Shown here: in pieces, positions 56,243-64,000 of the stretch | Numbering within the stretch: position 1 is the first letter of the stretch | How the letters are laid out: every line of letters begins with the position of its first letter | Assembly (NCBI GenBank): GCA_945860225.1 | Contig: CAMAPT010000004.1 | Span: 80,288-144,287 of the forward strand | From: Chitinophaga pinensis | GTDB lineage: Bacteria > Bacteroidota > Bacteroidia > B-17B0 > Aurantibacillaceae | Direction of reading: 5' to 3' | DNA length: 64,000 bases | Position numbers and translations under genes: made by a program | The notes under the pieces: generated by a model | What the model saw: only the letters and a program-made list of their open reading frames with translations | What the model was told of the DNA's origin: nothing | The model's database searches: none

Positions 56243-57493
56243 TCAGTGTTTGATTTTTTTGGCGACACTAAAAAACACACCTTGACCATAGGTATTTTTA
56301 GGAGAAATAAATCCTTGTAAGCTATTACTTCCAATTTTAAAATAAAAAGAAGGTGTATTAAAGATAAAAGCTAAACCAATATTTAATTTTGAATAACCAC
56401 CATAAGCAATATGCATGGTGCTTGAAAATTTTGATGTCAGTTCATATTCTGAATCAATAAAAAAATAAGGTTTAAAGTTTGAATTGAATAAATATCTAAA
56501 TCCAGTTCCTAAAACAAATTTAGATGTAAAGCGAATTTTATTGATAATTAATAAGTTAGTCGGAATATTTACATTAAAAGATTCTTTTCGAGCATTTGTG
56601 GTCACTTTAATCACAGAGTCTCTATTAATAGATGCTAAAGTGCTATCCTGCAAATCGAGAAGATTATCTATTTGATAACCACTAAATTTAAATGTTGAAT
56701 CACTATTATATTGAACACTATTATCAAACCAATGTAAAAAACCTATATTATTAGCATTAACTGTAAGCAAACTACCCTTTCCGATTTTACTAACATAGGG
56801 GGTTTCAAAGAAAATATCAGCACTTGCACCAATCCCAGAATAATCAAATGGATTTTGAATTTTAGATGTGTCACTCAAAGCCATATTAAATTTTGAATTA
56901 AAAATTAATTCAGTCCCATCGAGATTAGTATATAAAGACGAACCTTCTTTGGTTTTTATATAAAAAAGTTGCTGACCTTTTAATATTGAAATCGAAACAC
57001 CTGCTTTGGCCGTCGTATCTATTTTATGCCAAATGAAGCCTAATTTAAGTTCTTGAAAACGAAGTGAATTGATACTAGATAAAGATAGATTTTTTGTTTC
57101 TCCTAAAAATGGTTTATTTCCATAAAACAATAATTGATAAAAATCTTTTGAAAATGATGAATTGAATATACGATGGTCTTCAAAACCAATTAAATAAGAA
57201 TATTTCGGATGTTTACCAAAAAATGCAGAAACATTATAATTAATAGTTGCCCCCATTATACTCATATTTTTCATAGAATTGGTAGACGCATCCTTTATTG
57301 ATTGATCAATATATCCTCCAAATATGAATTTATTTAACAACGAATTATAAATACCGGTAGAGCCTAATTCATATTCTCCATTCATAGAGACGGATCTCCC
57401 CATTTTTTCGAAATTCAAAAATTGAGAATTGTATTGAGCAAATACATGACAACTACTTATAAACAGTAAATAAATGAATAGTCTTTTCATCAT
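56243..57493 (-). CDS. DUF5723 outer-membrane-like protein
   Basis: 416 residues. A signal peptide (about 1-19, cleavage after FAQ) is followed by many aromatic beta strands ending with a C-terminal aromatic/strand region (FYFKIGSNSLQGFISPKNTYGQGVFFSVAK), as in outer-membrane beta barrels; the pattern matches DUF5723 as I know it. It overlaps the upstream lipoprotein gene by 4 bases (ATGA) and is 5 bases from the T9SS cargo gene. Function is unknown. Confidence 0.75.
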   Translation of the reverse strand: MMKRLFIYLLFISSCHVFAQYNSQFLNFEKMGRSVSMNGEYELGSTGIYNSLLNKFIFGGYIDQSIKDASTNSMKNMSIMGATINYNVSAFFGKHPKYSYLIGFEDHRIFNSSFSKDFYQLLFYGNKPFLGETKNLSLSSINSLRFQELKLGFIWHKIDTTAKAGVSISILKGQQLFYIKTKEGSSLYTNLDGTELIFNSKFNMALSDTSKIQNPFDYSGIGASADIFFETPYVSKIGKGSLLTVNANNIGFLHWFDNSVQYNSDSTFKFSGYQIDNLLDLQDSTLASINRDSVIKVTTNARKESFNVNIPTNLLIINKIRFTSKFVLGTGFRYLFNSNFKPYFFIDSEYELTSKFSSTMHIAYGGYSKLNIGLAFIFNTPSFYFKIGSNSLQGFISPKNTYGQGVFFSVAKKIKH

Positions 57494-59085
57494 TTTGATA
57501 TGGCATTATAATTAATCTTAGCCTTTACAGACAAATCTAAATATCCATTTGCTTGTATTTTAATGGGTATCGATGATTGTTTTGGATAAAAAAAGGTGAC
57601 AAATTTTATTTGTTTACATTCACTTAAGTGTTGAATTTTATCTTTATCAAACAAGCAACTTAAACTTGATTTTGTTCCGCTTACAATACTATTGTTATTA
57701 TCTGTTTGAGCAGCTTGTATTCTATTTCTTCCTGGAACAAATAATGAGTCTGTTATCTGACTGCTATTATTTAACATATATCCTTGAATATCAGCGACAA
57801 AAGGATAATTATTTAAAGCAGAGAGTGTAATTTCACATGTGTTTACATTAGATAATTCTTTCAGATTAGTTAAATCCAATTTCGAATAATTTACTAACGT
57901 AAAGTAATCTGAAGATATAGCTAAAGGGATATCTATGTTTAATACAACTTTCAATCCCTTTCCATAGTAAGCAAAATCATTACCTCCCGAAATATTTCCT
58001 AACGGATTAATTGTTCCCTTCATGTTATACCCTAAATAATTTGGCAGATTTTGCAAAAAATCATTCAAATTAGAATTAGATGAATTAATATCTATTTTCT
58101 TTAAAGAAGGCTTGATTAATCCTGATATTGAATTAACTTTCAATGCTCTGTCAATATTCAACGATTGAAGTAAATGGTCTGAATTTAAGGTGATAATATT
58201 TAATGGGGATGTTTGTATAGAACGGATATTTTTTATAGAACCTGATAGTTCTACCCCTAATTCGTTAGTAATATCCATGTTAATGGATGATTGACTCAAT
58301 AGGATATTTTTGGCATTAAAATTTTTAGAAAAACCTAAGTAAGTAGAATCCGAGGCGAAAGTTAAATGTTGTTGTCCAAAATACCCTTGAATATATTGAG
58401 GAACTAAATTCAAAAATGAAATTTTTATAATTAACCCTTCACCTGCTAATAATACATCCGGTTGGCCTTTTTCATCGGTACTAATTGTATAACTATGCGC
58501 AATCGTATTGACCCGGTTTCCGGCGAGACCTGTTAGATCAATTTCATATCCGTTTAAAGGATAATATTTAACTAAATTTGATTTACCTAAAACACTTTGA
58601 TTAATAGATAATTCTTCACCCCACAACTTTGCAGAACTAATTTGATAGTTGAATTTCATGGGTTGAGAATAGGTATTTAAATATTCAACCTTTAAATACC
58701 CTGATTTTATAATAGCTTTATTTAATTCAACGTCATGATCAATATCAAACGTTATTTCTTTGTCATTGGTTAGAGAATTTGAAAAAATTAACGTTCCTGG
58801 ATTTAATGATATTGAAAAAGGAATATTATATGCTAAGTTTATCGTTGTATCAGGCAAGTTTGCTAGGCTATCAATTGTATAATTGATAATTTCTTTTTTT
58901 AAGGCAATATGTAAAAGATTAGCTGTATCAGATTTAAAAATAGAATCACCAAAAAAATGACTAAAGTCTAAATGACTATTTGCAATTGGTATCTCTAAAT
59001 CAATATCCCAATTTGTTTCTTTCTTACATGAATGAAACAACCCTAAATTAAAAACGCAGATTAATAAAAATTTAAAAAATCGCAT
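57490..59085 (-). CDS. Large hypothetical lipoprotein
   Basis: 531 residues. A lipobox LFHSC with Cys20, followed by KKETNWDID, a start typical of surface or outer-membrane lipoproteins of the phylum. The mature part is beta-rich and repeats hydrophobic strands with Ser/Asn loops; no family is recognised. It heads the operon with DUF5723 and the T9SS cargo. A TACGTTTG box ends only 4 bases before its ATG. Confidence 0.7.
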   Translation of the reverse strand: MRFFKFLLICVFNLGLFHSCKKETNWDIDLEIPIANSHLDFSHFFGDSIFKSDTANLLHIALKKEIINYTIDSLANLPDTTINLAYNIPFSISLNPGTLIFSNSLTNDKEITFDIDHDVELNKAIIKSGYLKVEYLNTYSQPMKFNYQISSAKLWGEELSINQSVLGKSNLVKYYPLNGYEIDLTGLAGNRVNTIAHSYTISTDEKGQPDVLLAGEGLIIKISFLNLVPQYIQGYFGQQHLTFASDSTYLGFSKNFNAKNILLSQSSINMDITNELGVELSGSIKNIRSIQTSPLNIITLNSDHLLQSLNIDRALKVNSISGLIKPSLKKIDINSSNSNLNDFLQNLPNYLGYNMKGTINPLGNISGGNDFAYYGKGLKVVLNIDIPLAISSDYFTLVNYSKLDLTNLKELSNVNTCEITLSALNNYPFVADIQGYMLNNSSQITDSLFVPGRNRIQAAQTDNNNSIVSGTKSSLSCLFDKDKIQHLSECKQIKFVTFFYPKQSSIPIKIQANGYLDLSVKAKINYNAISK

Positions 59086-59089
59086 ATTT

Positions 59090-59121
59090 CAAACGTACGT
59101 TTTTTTATTAACAAAAAACAA
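59090..59121 (-). promoter_or_regulatory. Promoter of the lipoprotein-DUF5723 operon
   Basis: On the minus strand TTG (plus 59119-59121), 21-base spacer and TACGTTTG (plus 59090-59097), a perfect TAnnTTTG match. Only 4 bases separate it from the ATG at 59085, suggesting a leaderless message. Confidence 0.55.
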
Positions 59122-59163
59122 GGCTAAGTGACTTTATCGCTTAAAATGATAGCGTAGATTTCG

Positions 59164-59171
59164 TATATTTG
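59164..59171 (+). promoter_or_regulatory. TAnnTTTG box before the 59177 membrane protein
   Basis: TATATTTG, a full match, ends 5 bases before the ATG at 59177. A TTA at 59142-59144 with a 19-base spacer is the only upstream candidate. The pair with the minus-strand box at 59090 makes a divergent promoter region. Confidence 0.45.
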
Positions 59172-59176
59172 TATAA

Positions 59177-59635
59177 ATGATTTATTCTAGAAGGTTCTTC
59201 ATTAGCTGGATACTATCTGCCATATTAATGTATATGGCTTTTTATTTGTGGCACGGTATTTTTCTAAATGACTTAAAAAGAATTTCATTTTCTAAACCAT
59301 TATTTTTAAGCTTAGCTGCTTTAGTTTATTTGGTTATTTCGTTTATACTTTATAAAACTTTTGAATCTAAATTATTTCAACATCATGTTTTAAATCCTGT
59401 TTTTCGAGGTTTGATTTCTGGGGTTTTAATAGGATTTATCCTTTTTGCCGTAGTTACGGTTTTGGGTATTTCTTTTGCTAAAGATATAAATATGACCTAT
59501 TTAGCCGTAGATTGTGGATGGCAAGTGATAGAACAACTAATCGGTGGATTTATTATTGGTTTTATGAAGTTAGTTATTTTTGAACCTCTTACGGATATGG
59601 AACCTTTAAAAAAATCGACTAATCTCAATCCATAA
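59177..59635 (+). CDS. Hypothetical four-helix membrane protein
   Basis: 152 residues with four hydrophobic helices (about 7-30, 40-60, 75-98 and 118-140) and little soluble sequence. A Gly-rich GLISGVLIGFILF in helix 3 is notable. No family is recognised. Its stop codon directly abuts the convergent rarA stop. Confidence 0.65.
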   Translation: MIYSRRFFISWILSAILMYMAFYLWHGIFLNDLKRISFSKPLFLSLAALVYLVISFILYKTFESKLFQHHVLNPVFRGLISGVLIGFILFAVVTVLGISFAKDINMTYLAVDCGWQVIEQLIGGFIIGFMKLVIFEPLTDMEPLKKSTNLNP

Positions 59636-60910
59636 TTAATAACCGTATTTTTCTCCCCATTTTTGTCTCAAAAAAACCTTCAATTCTTTTTCTTTTGAAA
59701 AATCAGATGGATCATAATATGTAGTTCCACTAATTTCATCTGGTAAAAATTCTTGATTTACAAAATAATTATCGTAATCGTGAGCATATTTATAATTTTC
59801 ACCATATCCTAAATCTTTCATAAGATGTGTTGGCGCATTTCTTAAATGAAATGGAACAGGTAAATCTCCGGTTTCTTTGACTTCTTTTTGTGCTAAATTA
59901 ATAGCCATATAACTTCTGTTACTTTTTGGAGAACATGCCAAATAAGTTGCTGTTTGAGATAAAATAATTCTACTCTCAGGAAACCCAATTACATTAACCG
60001 CCTGAAAACAATTATTAGCAATAACCAAAGCAGTAGGATTAGCATTACCTATGTCTTCTGATGCTAAAATTAATAATCTTCGAGCTATAAAACTTGCCTC
60101 CTCCCCACCTTCAATCATTCTGGCAAGCCAATAAACAGCTCCATTCGGATCAGAACCTCTGATAGATTTTATAAATGCTGAAATAATATCGTAATGCTGT
60201 TCTCCCGATTTATCATACAATGCTAAGTTTTGCTGAATACATTGTTTGACTAATTCATTTGTAATAACTACCTCTTTTTCACGTATACTATTAACGACTA
60301 TTTCAAAAGCATTTAATAATTTTCTACCATCTCCACCCGAAACTCTCAATAACGCTTCTGTTTCTTTAAGTTCTATCTGCTTTGATTTTAAAACACTATC
60401 ATAATTGATAGCTCTATGCAATAAATTAATCAAATCAGAAGACTTAAAGCTCTTTAATACAACTACTTGGCACCTCGACAAAAGAGCTGATATTACTTCG
60501 AAGGAAGGATTTTCTGTAGTAGCTCCTATGAGTGTAACTATTCCTTTTTCAACTGAATGAAGTAATGAATCTTGTTGAGATTTACTAAAACGATGTATCT
60601 CATCAATAAACAACACCGGTTTCTCTTGTTTAAAAAAGCCGTTGTCTTGCGAAGCCTTTTCAATAACTTCTCTCACATCTTTTACACCCGAATTAATTGC
60701 GCTCAAAGCATAAAAAGGTCTTTTTAACGTTTTAGAAATAATTTGGGCTAAAGTTGTTTTTCCAACACCCGGTGGGCCCCAAAGTATAATGGAGGGTAGT
60801 AAGTTTTGCTCTATAGCTTTCCTTAAAGCCGAATTTTTCCCAATAATATGCTCTTGTCCAATATAATCATCCAAAGTGATAGGCCTAATTCGTTCTGCTA
60901 ATGGTTGCAT
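59636..60910 (-). CDS. rarA: Replication-associated recombination protein A
   Basis: 424 residues. AAA+ ATPase with Walker A LWGPPGVGKTTL at 43-54, Walker B FIDEIHRFSKSQQD, sensor-1 LIGATTENPSFE and the C-terminal MgsA/RarA helical domain (RSYMAINLAQKEV and HLRNAPTHLMKDLGYG). It remodels stalled replication forks and interacts with SSB. Monocistronic; upstream is a 146-base gap (60911-61056). Confidence 0.95.
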   Translation of the reverse strand: MQPLAERIRPITLDDYIGQEHIIGKNSALRKAIEQNLLPSIILWGPPGVGKTTLAQIISKTLKRPFYALSAINSGVKDVREVIEKASQDNGFFKQEKPVLFIDEIHRFSKSQQDSLLHSVEKGIVTLIGATTENPSFEVISALLSRCQVVVLKSFKSSDLINLLHRAINYDSVLKSKQIELKETEALLRVSGGDGRKLLNAFEIVVNSIREKEVVITNELVKQCIQQNLALYDKSGEQHYDIISAFIKSIRGSDPNGAVYWLARMIEGGEEASFIARRLLILASEDIGNANPTALVIANNCFQAVNVIGFPESRIILSQTATYLACSPKSNRSYMAINLAQKEVKETGDLPVPFHLRNAPTHLMKDLGYGENYKYAHDYDNYFVNQEFLPDEISGTTYYDPSDFSKEKELKVFLRQKWGEKYGY

Positions 60911-61056
60911 AATTTTGAGACAAAGAGTTTAATACCATAAATTTAATTTTATATATTTACAACAACAAAAATTATATTCAAATTCGTTTTTATCTTTATC
61001 TTGTTTTCTAAATAAAGAATAAAAAAAATAATACTCTAAAAACTACAAATCTGCGT

Positions 61057-61530
61057 ATGAACTTTAAACATGTTATTTTATCAGCTGGCTTAATGACCAT
61101 TGGTTTACTATCTATCAATGCTGTAAAAAAAGGAGAACCAAAAGACATTTTGGATAAACGAAAATTTACAGTAACAATGACCGAAGTGAAAGATGGAGTT
61201 CCTGCTAAAAAGGGAATTGAAGATGAAATTGAGTTTAAGGCAGGCAAAGGCATGTTTAGTAATTTTATGTACGAAAAAAATGAAATGAACTGGACTAAAT
61301 ACGAAATTACTAAGGATACTACCTTTGTTGATGAAGATCAAAATGAAAACAAGGTGACTGAAGTAAAAGTTTCTACTACTGATGCCAGTGACCAAACTAT
61401 AATAATCAATTGTGTAGTTACCAATTATGAAATACATGGTGATGTGAAAATTACCAAAAAAGATAAACTTAAAAAGAAATATGAATTTTCAGGAAAAGAA
61501 AAAGAAGATCCAAAAAAGAAAAAGAAATAA
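61057..61530 (+). CDS. Small secreted hypothetical protein
   Basis: 157 residues. A signal-like hydrophobic N-terminus (about 5-22) precedes charged beta-rich sequence and a Lys-rich C-terminus (KEKEDPKKKKK). No domain is recognised. It could be periplasmic. It is followed after 110 bases by a lipoprotein gene with a similar small secreted profile. Confidence 0.65.
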   Translation: MNFKHVILSAGLMTIGLLSINAVKKGEPKDILDKRKFTVTMTEVKDGVPAKKGIEDEIEFKAGKGMFSNFMYEKNEMNWTKYEITKDTTFVDEDQNENKVTEVKVSTTDASDQTIIINCVVTNYEIHGDVKITKKDKLKKKYEFSGKEKEDPKKKKK

Positions 61531-61640
61531 TTTAGTTAAGAAATCGATACACCTTTTTTGATTGTACTACAATTTAAAATCAGTTATTTTTTCAGTAATT
61601 AGTGTAAAATTTTACAAACAACATTTTTTGGTTATATAAA

Positions 61641-62003
61641 ATGAAATTAAAAACACCTTTAGTATTTATTGCACTCATAACATCTACGGTTATATTACTT
61701 TTTTCATGTAAAAAAGAAACTGATTGTAAATTAATTGTTAAAACCAAAGATTCCATCGGAAATCCTTTACCTGGTGTGTCTATAAAACTTTTTGCTAATG
61801 TTAAAACATCTTCCGGAACTTTAACTGAAGCTGATTTAAAGTCAGAAAGTGTTTCAGATGCGGTTGGTGCTTGTTCTTTTACATTTAAATTACCCGCAGT
61901 ATTGGATGTAAAAGCTCAAAAAGATTCTACTTTATCAGGAATTGGAATTATTAAACTTGTAGAAGGTGAAACGGTAGAAGAAACTGTATTTTTAAAAAAA
62001 TAA
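61641..62003 (+). CDS. Small lipoprotein with Cna/SdrD-like beta domain
   Basis: 120 residues. Lipobox LFSC with Cys23, then KKETDC. The rest is one beta sandwich (KLIVKTKDSIGNPLPGVSIKLFANV ... VSDAVGACSFTFKLP) resembling carboxypeptidase-regulatory-like repeats. Probably an outer-membrane lipoprotein. A bidirectional terminator follows. Confidence 0.7.
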   Translation: MKLKTPLVFIALITSTVILLFSCKKETDCKLIVKTKDSIGNPLPGVSIKLFANVKTSSGTLTEADLKSESVSDAVGACSFTFKLPAVLDVKAQKDSTLSGIGIIKLVEGETVEETVFLKK

Positions 62004-62027
62004 TTGGATATAAATAATGTCTTAATA

Positions 62028-62066
62028 AAAATAGGCTGTCTCTTTATTGAGAACAGCCTATTTTTT
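62028..62066. terminator. Bidirectional terminator
   Basis: AATAGGCTGT (62030-62039) pairs with ACAGCCTATT (62053-62062), flanked by A and T tracts on each side. It lies between the convergent lipoprotein and ferredoxin genes. Confidence 0.88.
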
Positions 62067-62088
62067 TGATCTATAAAGGCGAACCTAT

Positions 62089-62418
62089 TTAATTTCCATC
62101 ACCCATAATTTTTATGGTAATATCGTTCATATTATCGGCTAACTTTAGTTGACATGCCAAACGTGAAGTGTCCGTAATATTTGGTAATGTGTCTAGCATA
62201 GCATACTCGTCATCTGAAATCGCATGTAAATCATCAAATCCATTAATCACGCTTACATGACATGTAGCACATAAAGCCATTCCGCCACATGTAGCTAAAA
62301 TATCATAATCATTCCCTTTTAAAAATTCCATTAAGCTAAGCCCCATATCTGTTGGCGCTTCTAATGTGGTAATTGAACTATCTGGGTTTTGTATATTAAT
62401 TTTAATATCTGTCATCAT
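62089..62418 (-). CDS. [2Fe-2S] ferredoxin, adrenodoxin type
   Basis: 109 residues. Cluster ligands Cys44, Cys50, Cys53 and Cys89 in CGGMALCATC ... RLACQL. The loop spacing (C-x5-C-x2-C-x35-C) is that of vertebrate-type adrenodoxins. It transfers electrons, here likely from the flavoprotein encoded just upstream. The gap 62419-62539 has no obvious signal. Confidence 0.92.
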   Translation of the reverse strand: MMTDIKINIQNPDSSITTLEAPTDMGLSLMEFLKGNDYDILATCGGMALCATCHVSVINGFDDLHAISDDEYAMLDTLPNITDTSRLACQLKLADNMNDITIKIMGDGN

Positions 62419-62539
62419 TGTGTAAAAATAAAAAATCCCTTTAAAAGTAAACTACTCACAAGCGATTCTTTTTTGATAATTGAAAGATAAAATCAAATAA
62501 TAGTTAAAAACTTAACTATTCTTACTATTCGATCATTTG

Positions 62540-63550
62540 TTAAAATTCATTTACACCCTGTACAGTCGTGTATTTCATGGTATATTTAATACCCGGATTG
62601 ATGTATTTGTAAGCGCTGTGGCTCATTAATGCAGCCTCGTGGAAACCACATAAAATAAGTTTAAGTTTATTTTTGTAGGTATTAATGTCTCCTATTGCAT
62701 AAACACCTTCAATATTTGTTGAGTAGTCATCGGTATTAACTTCAATGGCATTTTTGTCAATATTTAATCCAAAGTTTTCAATTGGTCCTAATTTAGGACT
62801 TAAGCCAAATAAAGGAATTAAATGATCAGTATGTATAGTTTGAGTTTCTTGAGTTTTTGAATTAATTACAGAAACAATTTCTAATTTATCTGAACCGGCT
62901 ACATTGGTTAAATTAGTGTTGAGTAATAAATTAATTTTACCTTCAGCAGCTAATTGCATCACTTTATTTACGCTATCAGGAGCTCCTCTAAACGATTCGC
63001 TTCTATGAACTAAAGTTAATTCTGAACAAATATCACTTAAAAAAATGGCCCAATCTAAAGCACTATCTCCGCCTCCTGCTATCACCATTTTTTGTCCTCT
63101 ATATTTTTCCGGATCCAAAATCATATAATTAATTCCCTTACCGTTTTCAAACTTTTCTAACCCTTGAACTTCAGGTTTGCGAGGTTCAAAACAACCTAAG
63201 CCTCCAGCAATCACAACTACCTTAGCCTGTATTTCGGTTCCCATGTTAGTTTTTAAGATAAAATCACGCTCTCCTCGTTTTTCTAGCGCTTCAATGCGTT
63301 CTCCAAAAGTAAATGTTGGATGAAATGGTTCTGCTTGTTTTAGTAAATTATCTACAAGTTCCTGAGCCAATACACTGGGATAACCAGGTATATCATAAAT
63401 TGGTTTTTTTGGGTAGATTTCAGACAATTGACCTCCCGCTTGTGGTAAATAGTCAATTAAATGGCAACGCATTTTTAAAAGTCCTGCTTCAAATATCGCA
63501 AATAAGCCTACGGGGCCTGCTCCTATAATAGCTAAATCGGTTGTAATCAT
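62540..63550 (-). CDS. Ferredoxin:NADP reductase, thioredoxin-reductase-like
   Basis: 336 residues. FAD motif IIGAGPVGLFAIFEAG and NADPH motif VIAGGGDSALDWAIFL, then GVYAIGDINTYKNKLKLILCGFHEAA near the C-terminus. No redox CxxC is present, so it belongs to the thioredoxin-reductase-like ferredoxin reductases, consistent with the adjacent ferredoxin gene. A TAATTTTG box lies 25 bases upstream (63576-63583). Confidence 0.9.
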   Translation of the reverse strand: MITTDLAIIGAGPVGLFAIFEAGLLKMRCHLIDYLPQAGGQLSEIYPKKPIYDIPGYPSVLAQELVDNLLKQAEPFHPTFTFGERIEALEKRGERDFILKTNMGTEIQAKVVVIAGGLGCFEPRKPEVQGLEKFENGKGINYMILDPEKYRGQKMVIAGGGDSALDWAIFLSDICSELTLVHRSESFRGAPDSVNKVMQLAAEGKINLLLNTNLTNVAGSDKLEIVSVINSKTQETQTIHTDHLIPLFGLSPKLGPIENFGLNIDKNAIEVNTDDYSTNIEGVYAIGDINTYKNKLKLILCGFHEAALMSHSAYKYINPGIKYTMKYTTVQGVNEF

Positions 63551-63575
63551 TTATGTTGGGTTCAAAAAATTTGCT

Positions 63576-63583
63576 CAAAATTA
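63576..63583 (-). promoter_or_regulatory. TAnnTTTG promoter box of the ferredoxin reductase gene
   Basis: Minus-strand TAATTTTG, a full consensus match, ending 25 bases before the ATG at 63550. The nearest TTG complement (63599-63601) gives a spacer of 15, shorter than the norm. Confidence 0.4.
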
Positions 63584-63654
63584 ACTAATACAACAATACA
63601 AACGTGAAAATAGTTTCGAGAATAATGAAAGAATGTTTACTATTTAAATGATTT

Positions 63655-63756
63655 CTAAAGCACATAGTTAGGCACATTTTGAGCAACTGTTGCAAAGGAA
63701 GTTTCTATTCCGATTGCAATTCCTAATAGTAGGTTTTTTGTTTTTGTTGTTTTCAT
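63655..63756 (-). pseudogene. Truncated 5' end of a secreted surface protein gene
   Basis: A minus-strand ATG at 63756 opens a 33-codon frame ending in TAG at 63655-63657. It reads as a signal peptide, basic start (MKTTKTKN), hydrophobic core LLLGIAIGI, then SFATVAQNVPNYVL. The stretch AQNVPNYV after the cleavage site is a start I know from large Bacteroidota surface proteins with LamG-type domains (continuing ...PTNGLVGWW), so this is probably a remnant cut off after a few mature residues. It directly precedes the inverted-repeat structure. Confidence 0.5.
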
Positions 63757-63850
63757 TTTATGATTGTATTAAGTGTTTCTTTTTCTTAATGCAAGTCATA
63801 AATGAGGTTCGTGAAGTGGAATTTATGTTGTTCCGTTTAGGTAGCCTTAC

Positions 63851-63990
63851 CTATAACGTTTTGGGGCTTTGCGAAGGTGGGGATTAGAAGTACAAATGTT
63901 CATATTAGCACAAATGTTGATTAGAGTTCCCAATGCTCAAATTTAGCACAAATGCCCCCACTTTTGCAAAACCCCTGTTAGCGGATGCCC
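63851..63990. repeat. Large inverted-repeat structure, attC-like or REP-like
   Basis: TAAC (63854-63857) and GTTA (63977-63980) are outer complementary boxes. Within them 63863-63882 pairs with 63956-63975 as a 20-position stem with 17 Watson-Crick pairs, two G-T wobbles and one C-A mismatch. The loop (63883-63955) has the direct repeat TTAGCACAAATG at 63905-63916 and 63943-63954 and ACAAATGTT at 63892-63900 and 63910-63918. The outer boxes, extra-helical bases and large loop are as in integron attC sites, but box spacing is asymmetric (5 and 1 bases) and no integrase is in view. Confidence 0.55.
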
Positions 63991-64000
63991 ATTTATTTTA

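Noticed and set aside
63667..63673. GTTAGGC, an attC-type core site
   Set aside because: It is the complement of the codons for the VPNY part of the remnant, no partner box or stem lies near it, and a 7-base match occurs by chance.
63690..63887. 65-codon plus-strand frame
   Set aside because: It overlaps the signal-peptide remnant and the left arm of the inverted repeat, with no protein-like pattern.

Overview
The window is an AT-rich (about one third G+C by eye) chromosomal stretch from a member of the Bacteroidota. The grounds are: TAnnTTTG-type promoter elements and weak or absent Shine-Dalgarno sequences; a type IX secretion C-terminal sorting domain; DUF5723; the long Bacteroidota form of GAPDH; a bacillithiol glycosyltransferase (BshA); a fumarate-free set of house-keeping genes mixed on both strands; and several families that I know mainly from this phylum. 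I cannot assign an order or genus. No rRNA, tRNA, CRISPR array, complete insertion sequence or prophage is visible; almost all of the window is dense core genome.

Layout. 0-4 kb: the 3' end of an rRNA methyltransferase (rlmB), then an NtrC-like regulator / murQ / VF530 operon and a divergent second QueA-like protein. 4-8 kb: MeaB GTPase, a glycosyltransferase, a small membrane protein, uracil phosphoribosyltransferase. 8-16.7 kb, all minus strand: gap, two orphan proteins behind a 3-hydroxybutyryl-CoA dehydrogenase, accD, class I aldolase, a SiaB-SiaC switch pair, a lipoprotein and RidA. 16.7-28.5 kb, mostly plus strand: YqeY-like protein, cmk, LolA-like, aroE, (mtgA on minus), thioredoxin-like, phosphohexomutase, apt, acyl-CoA dehydrogenase, rhomboid protease, guaB, def and a TPR lipoprotein. 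28.5-40 kb: zinc-ribbon and Nif3 proteins, kynurenine monooxygenase, mazG, dapA, an M42-like peptidase, CCA nucleotidyltransferase, a pyrE operon with two small proteins, NUDIX, and two cysteine-hydrolase cell-wall-type proteins. 40-51.6 kb: fabD, alanine dehydrogenase, a WcaF-like acetyltransferase, SUI1/YciH, a kinase-less TPR sensor-like protein, canonical queA, DUF2130, a sirtuin, transaldolase-like and bshA. 51.7-59 kb: an M16 protease and a three-gene cell-surface operon (lipoprotein, DUF5723, T9SS cargo). 59-63.5 kb: small membrane protein, rarA, small secreted proteins, ferredoxin and a ferredoxin/thioredoxin-reductase-like flavoprotein.

The genes sum to nucleotide salvage and synthesis (upp, apt, pyrE, guaB, cmk, mazG), central carbon and fatty acid metabolism (gap, fba, transaldolase, accD, fabD, hbd, acyl-CoA dehydrogenase), peptidoglycan turnover (murQ, mtgA, NlpC/P60-type enzymes), tRNA modification and maturation (two QueA paralogues, CCA enzyme) and envelope secretion.

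The only clearly accessory stretch is the last 450 bases: a truncated signal-peptide remnant of a surface protein followed by a large inverted repeat whose outer TAAC/GTTA boxes and long imperfect stem resemble an integron attC-type or a REP-like mobile site. A second small inverted-repeat element lies at 43137-43264. Other points worth a look are promoter boxes only 3-6 bases from start codons (possible leaderless mRNAs), an NtrC-type protein without a DNA-binding domain, a SiaBC pair without its usual partners, and the second QueA-like enzyme.
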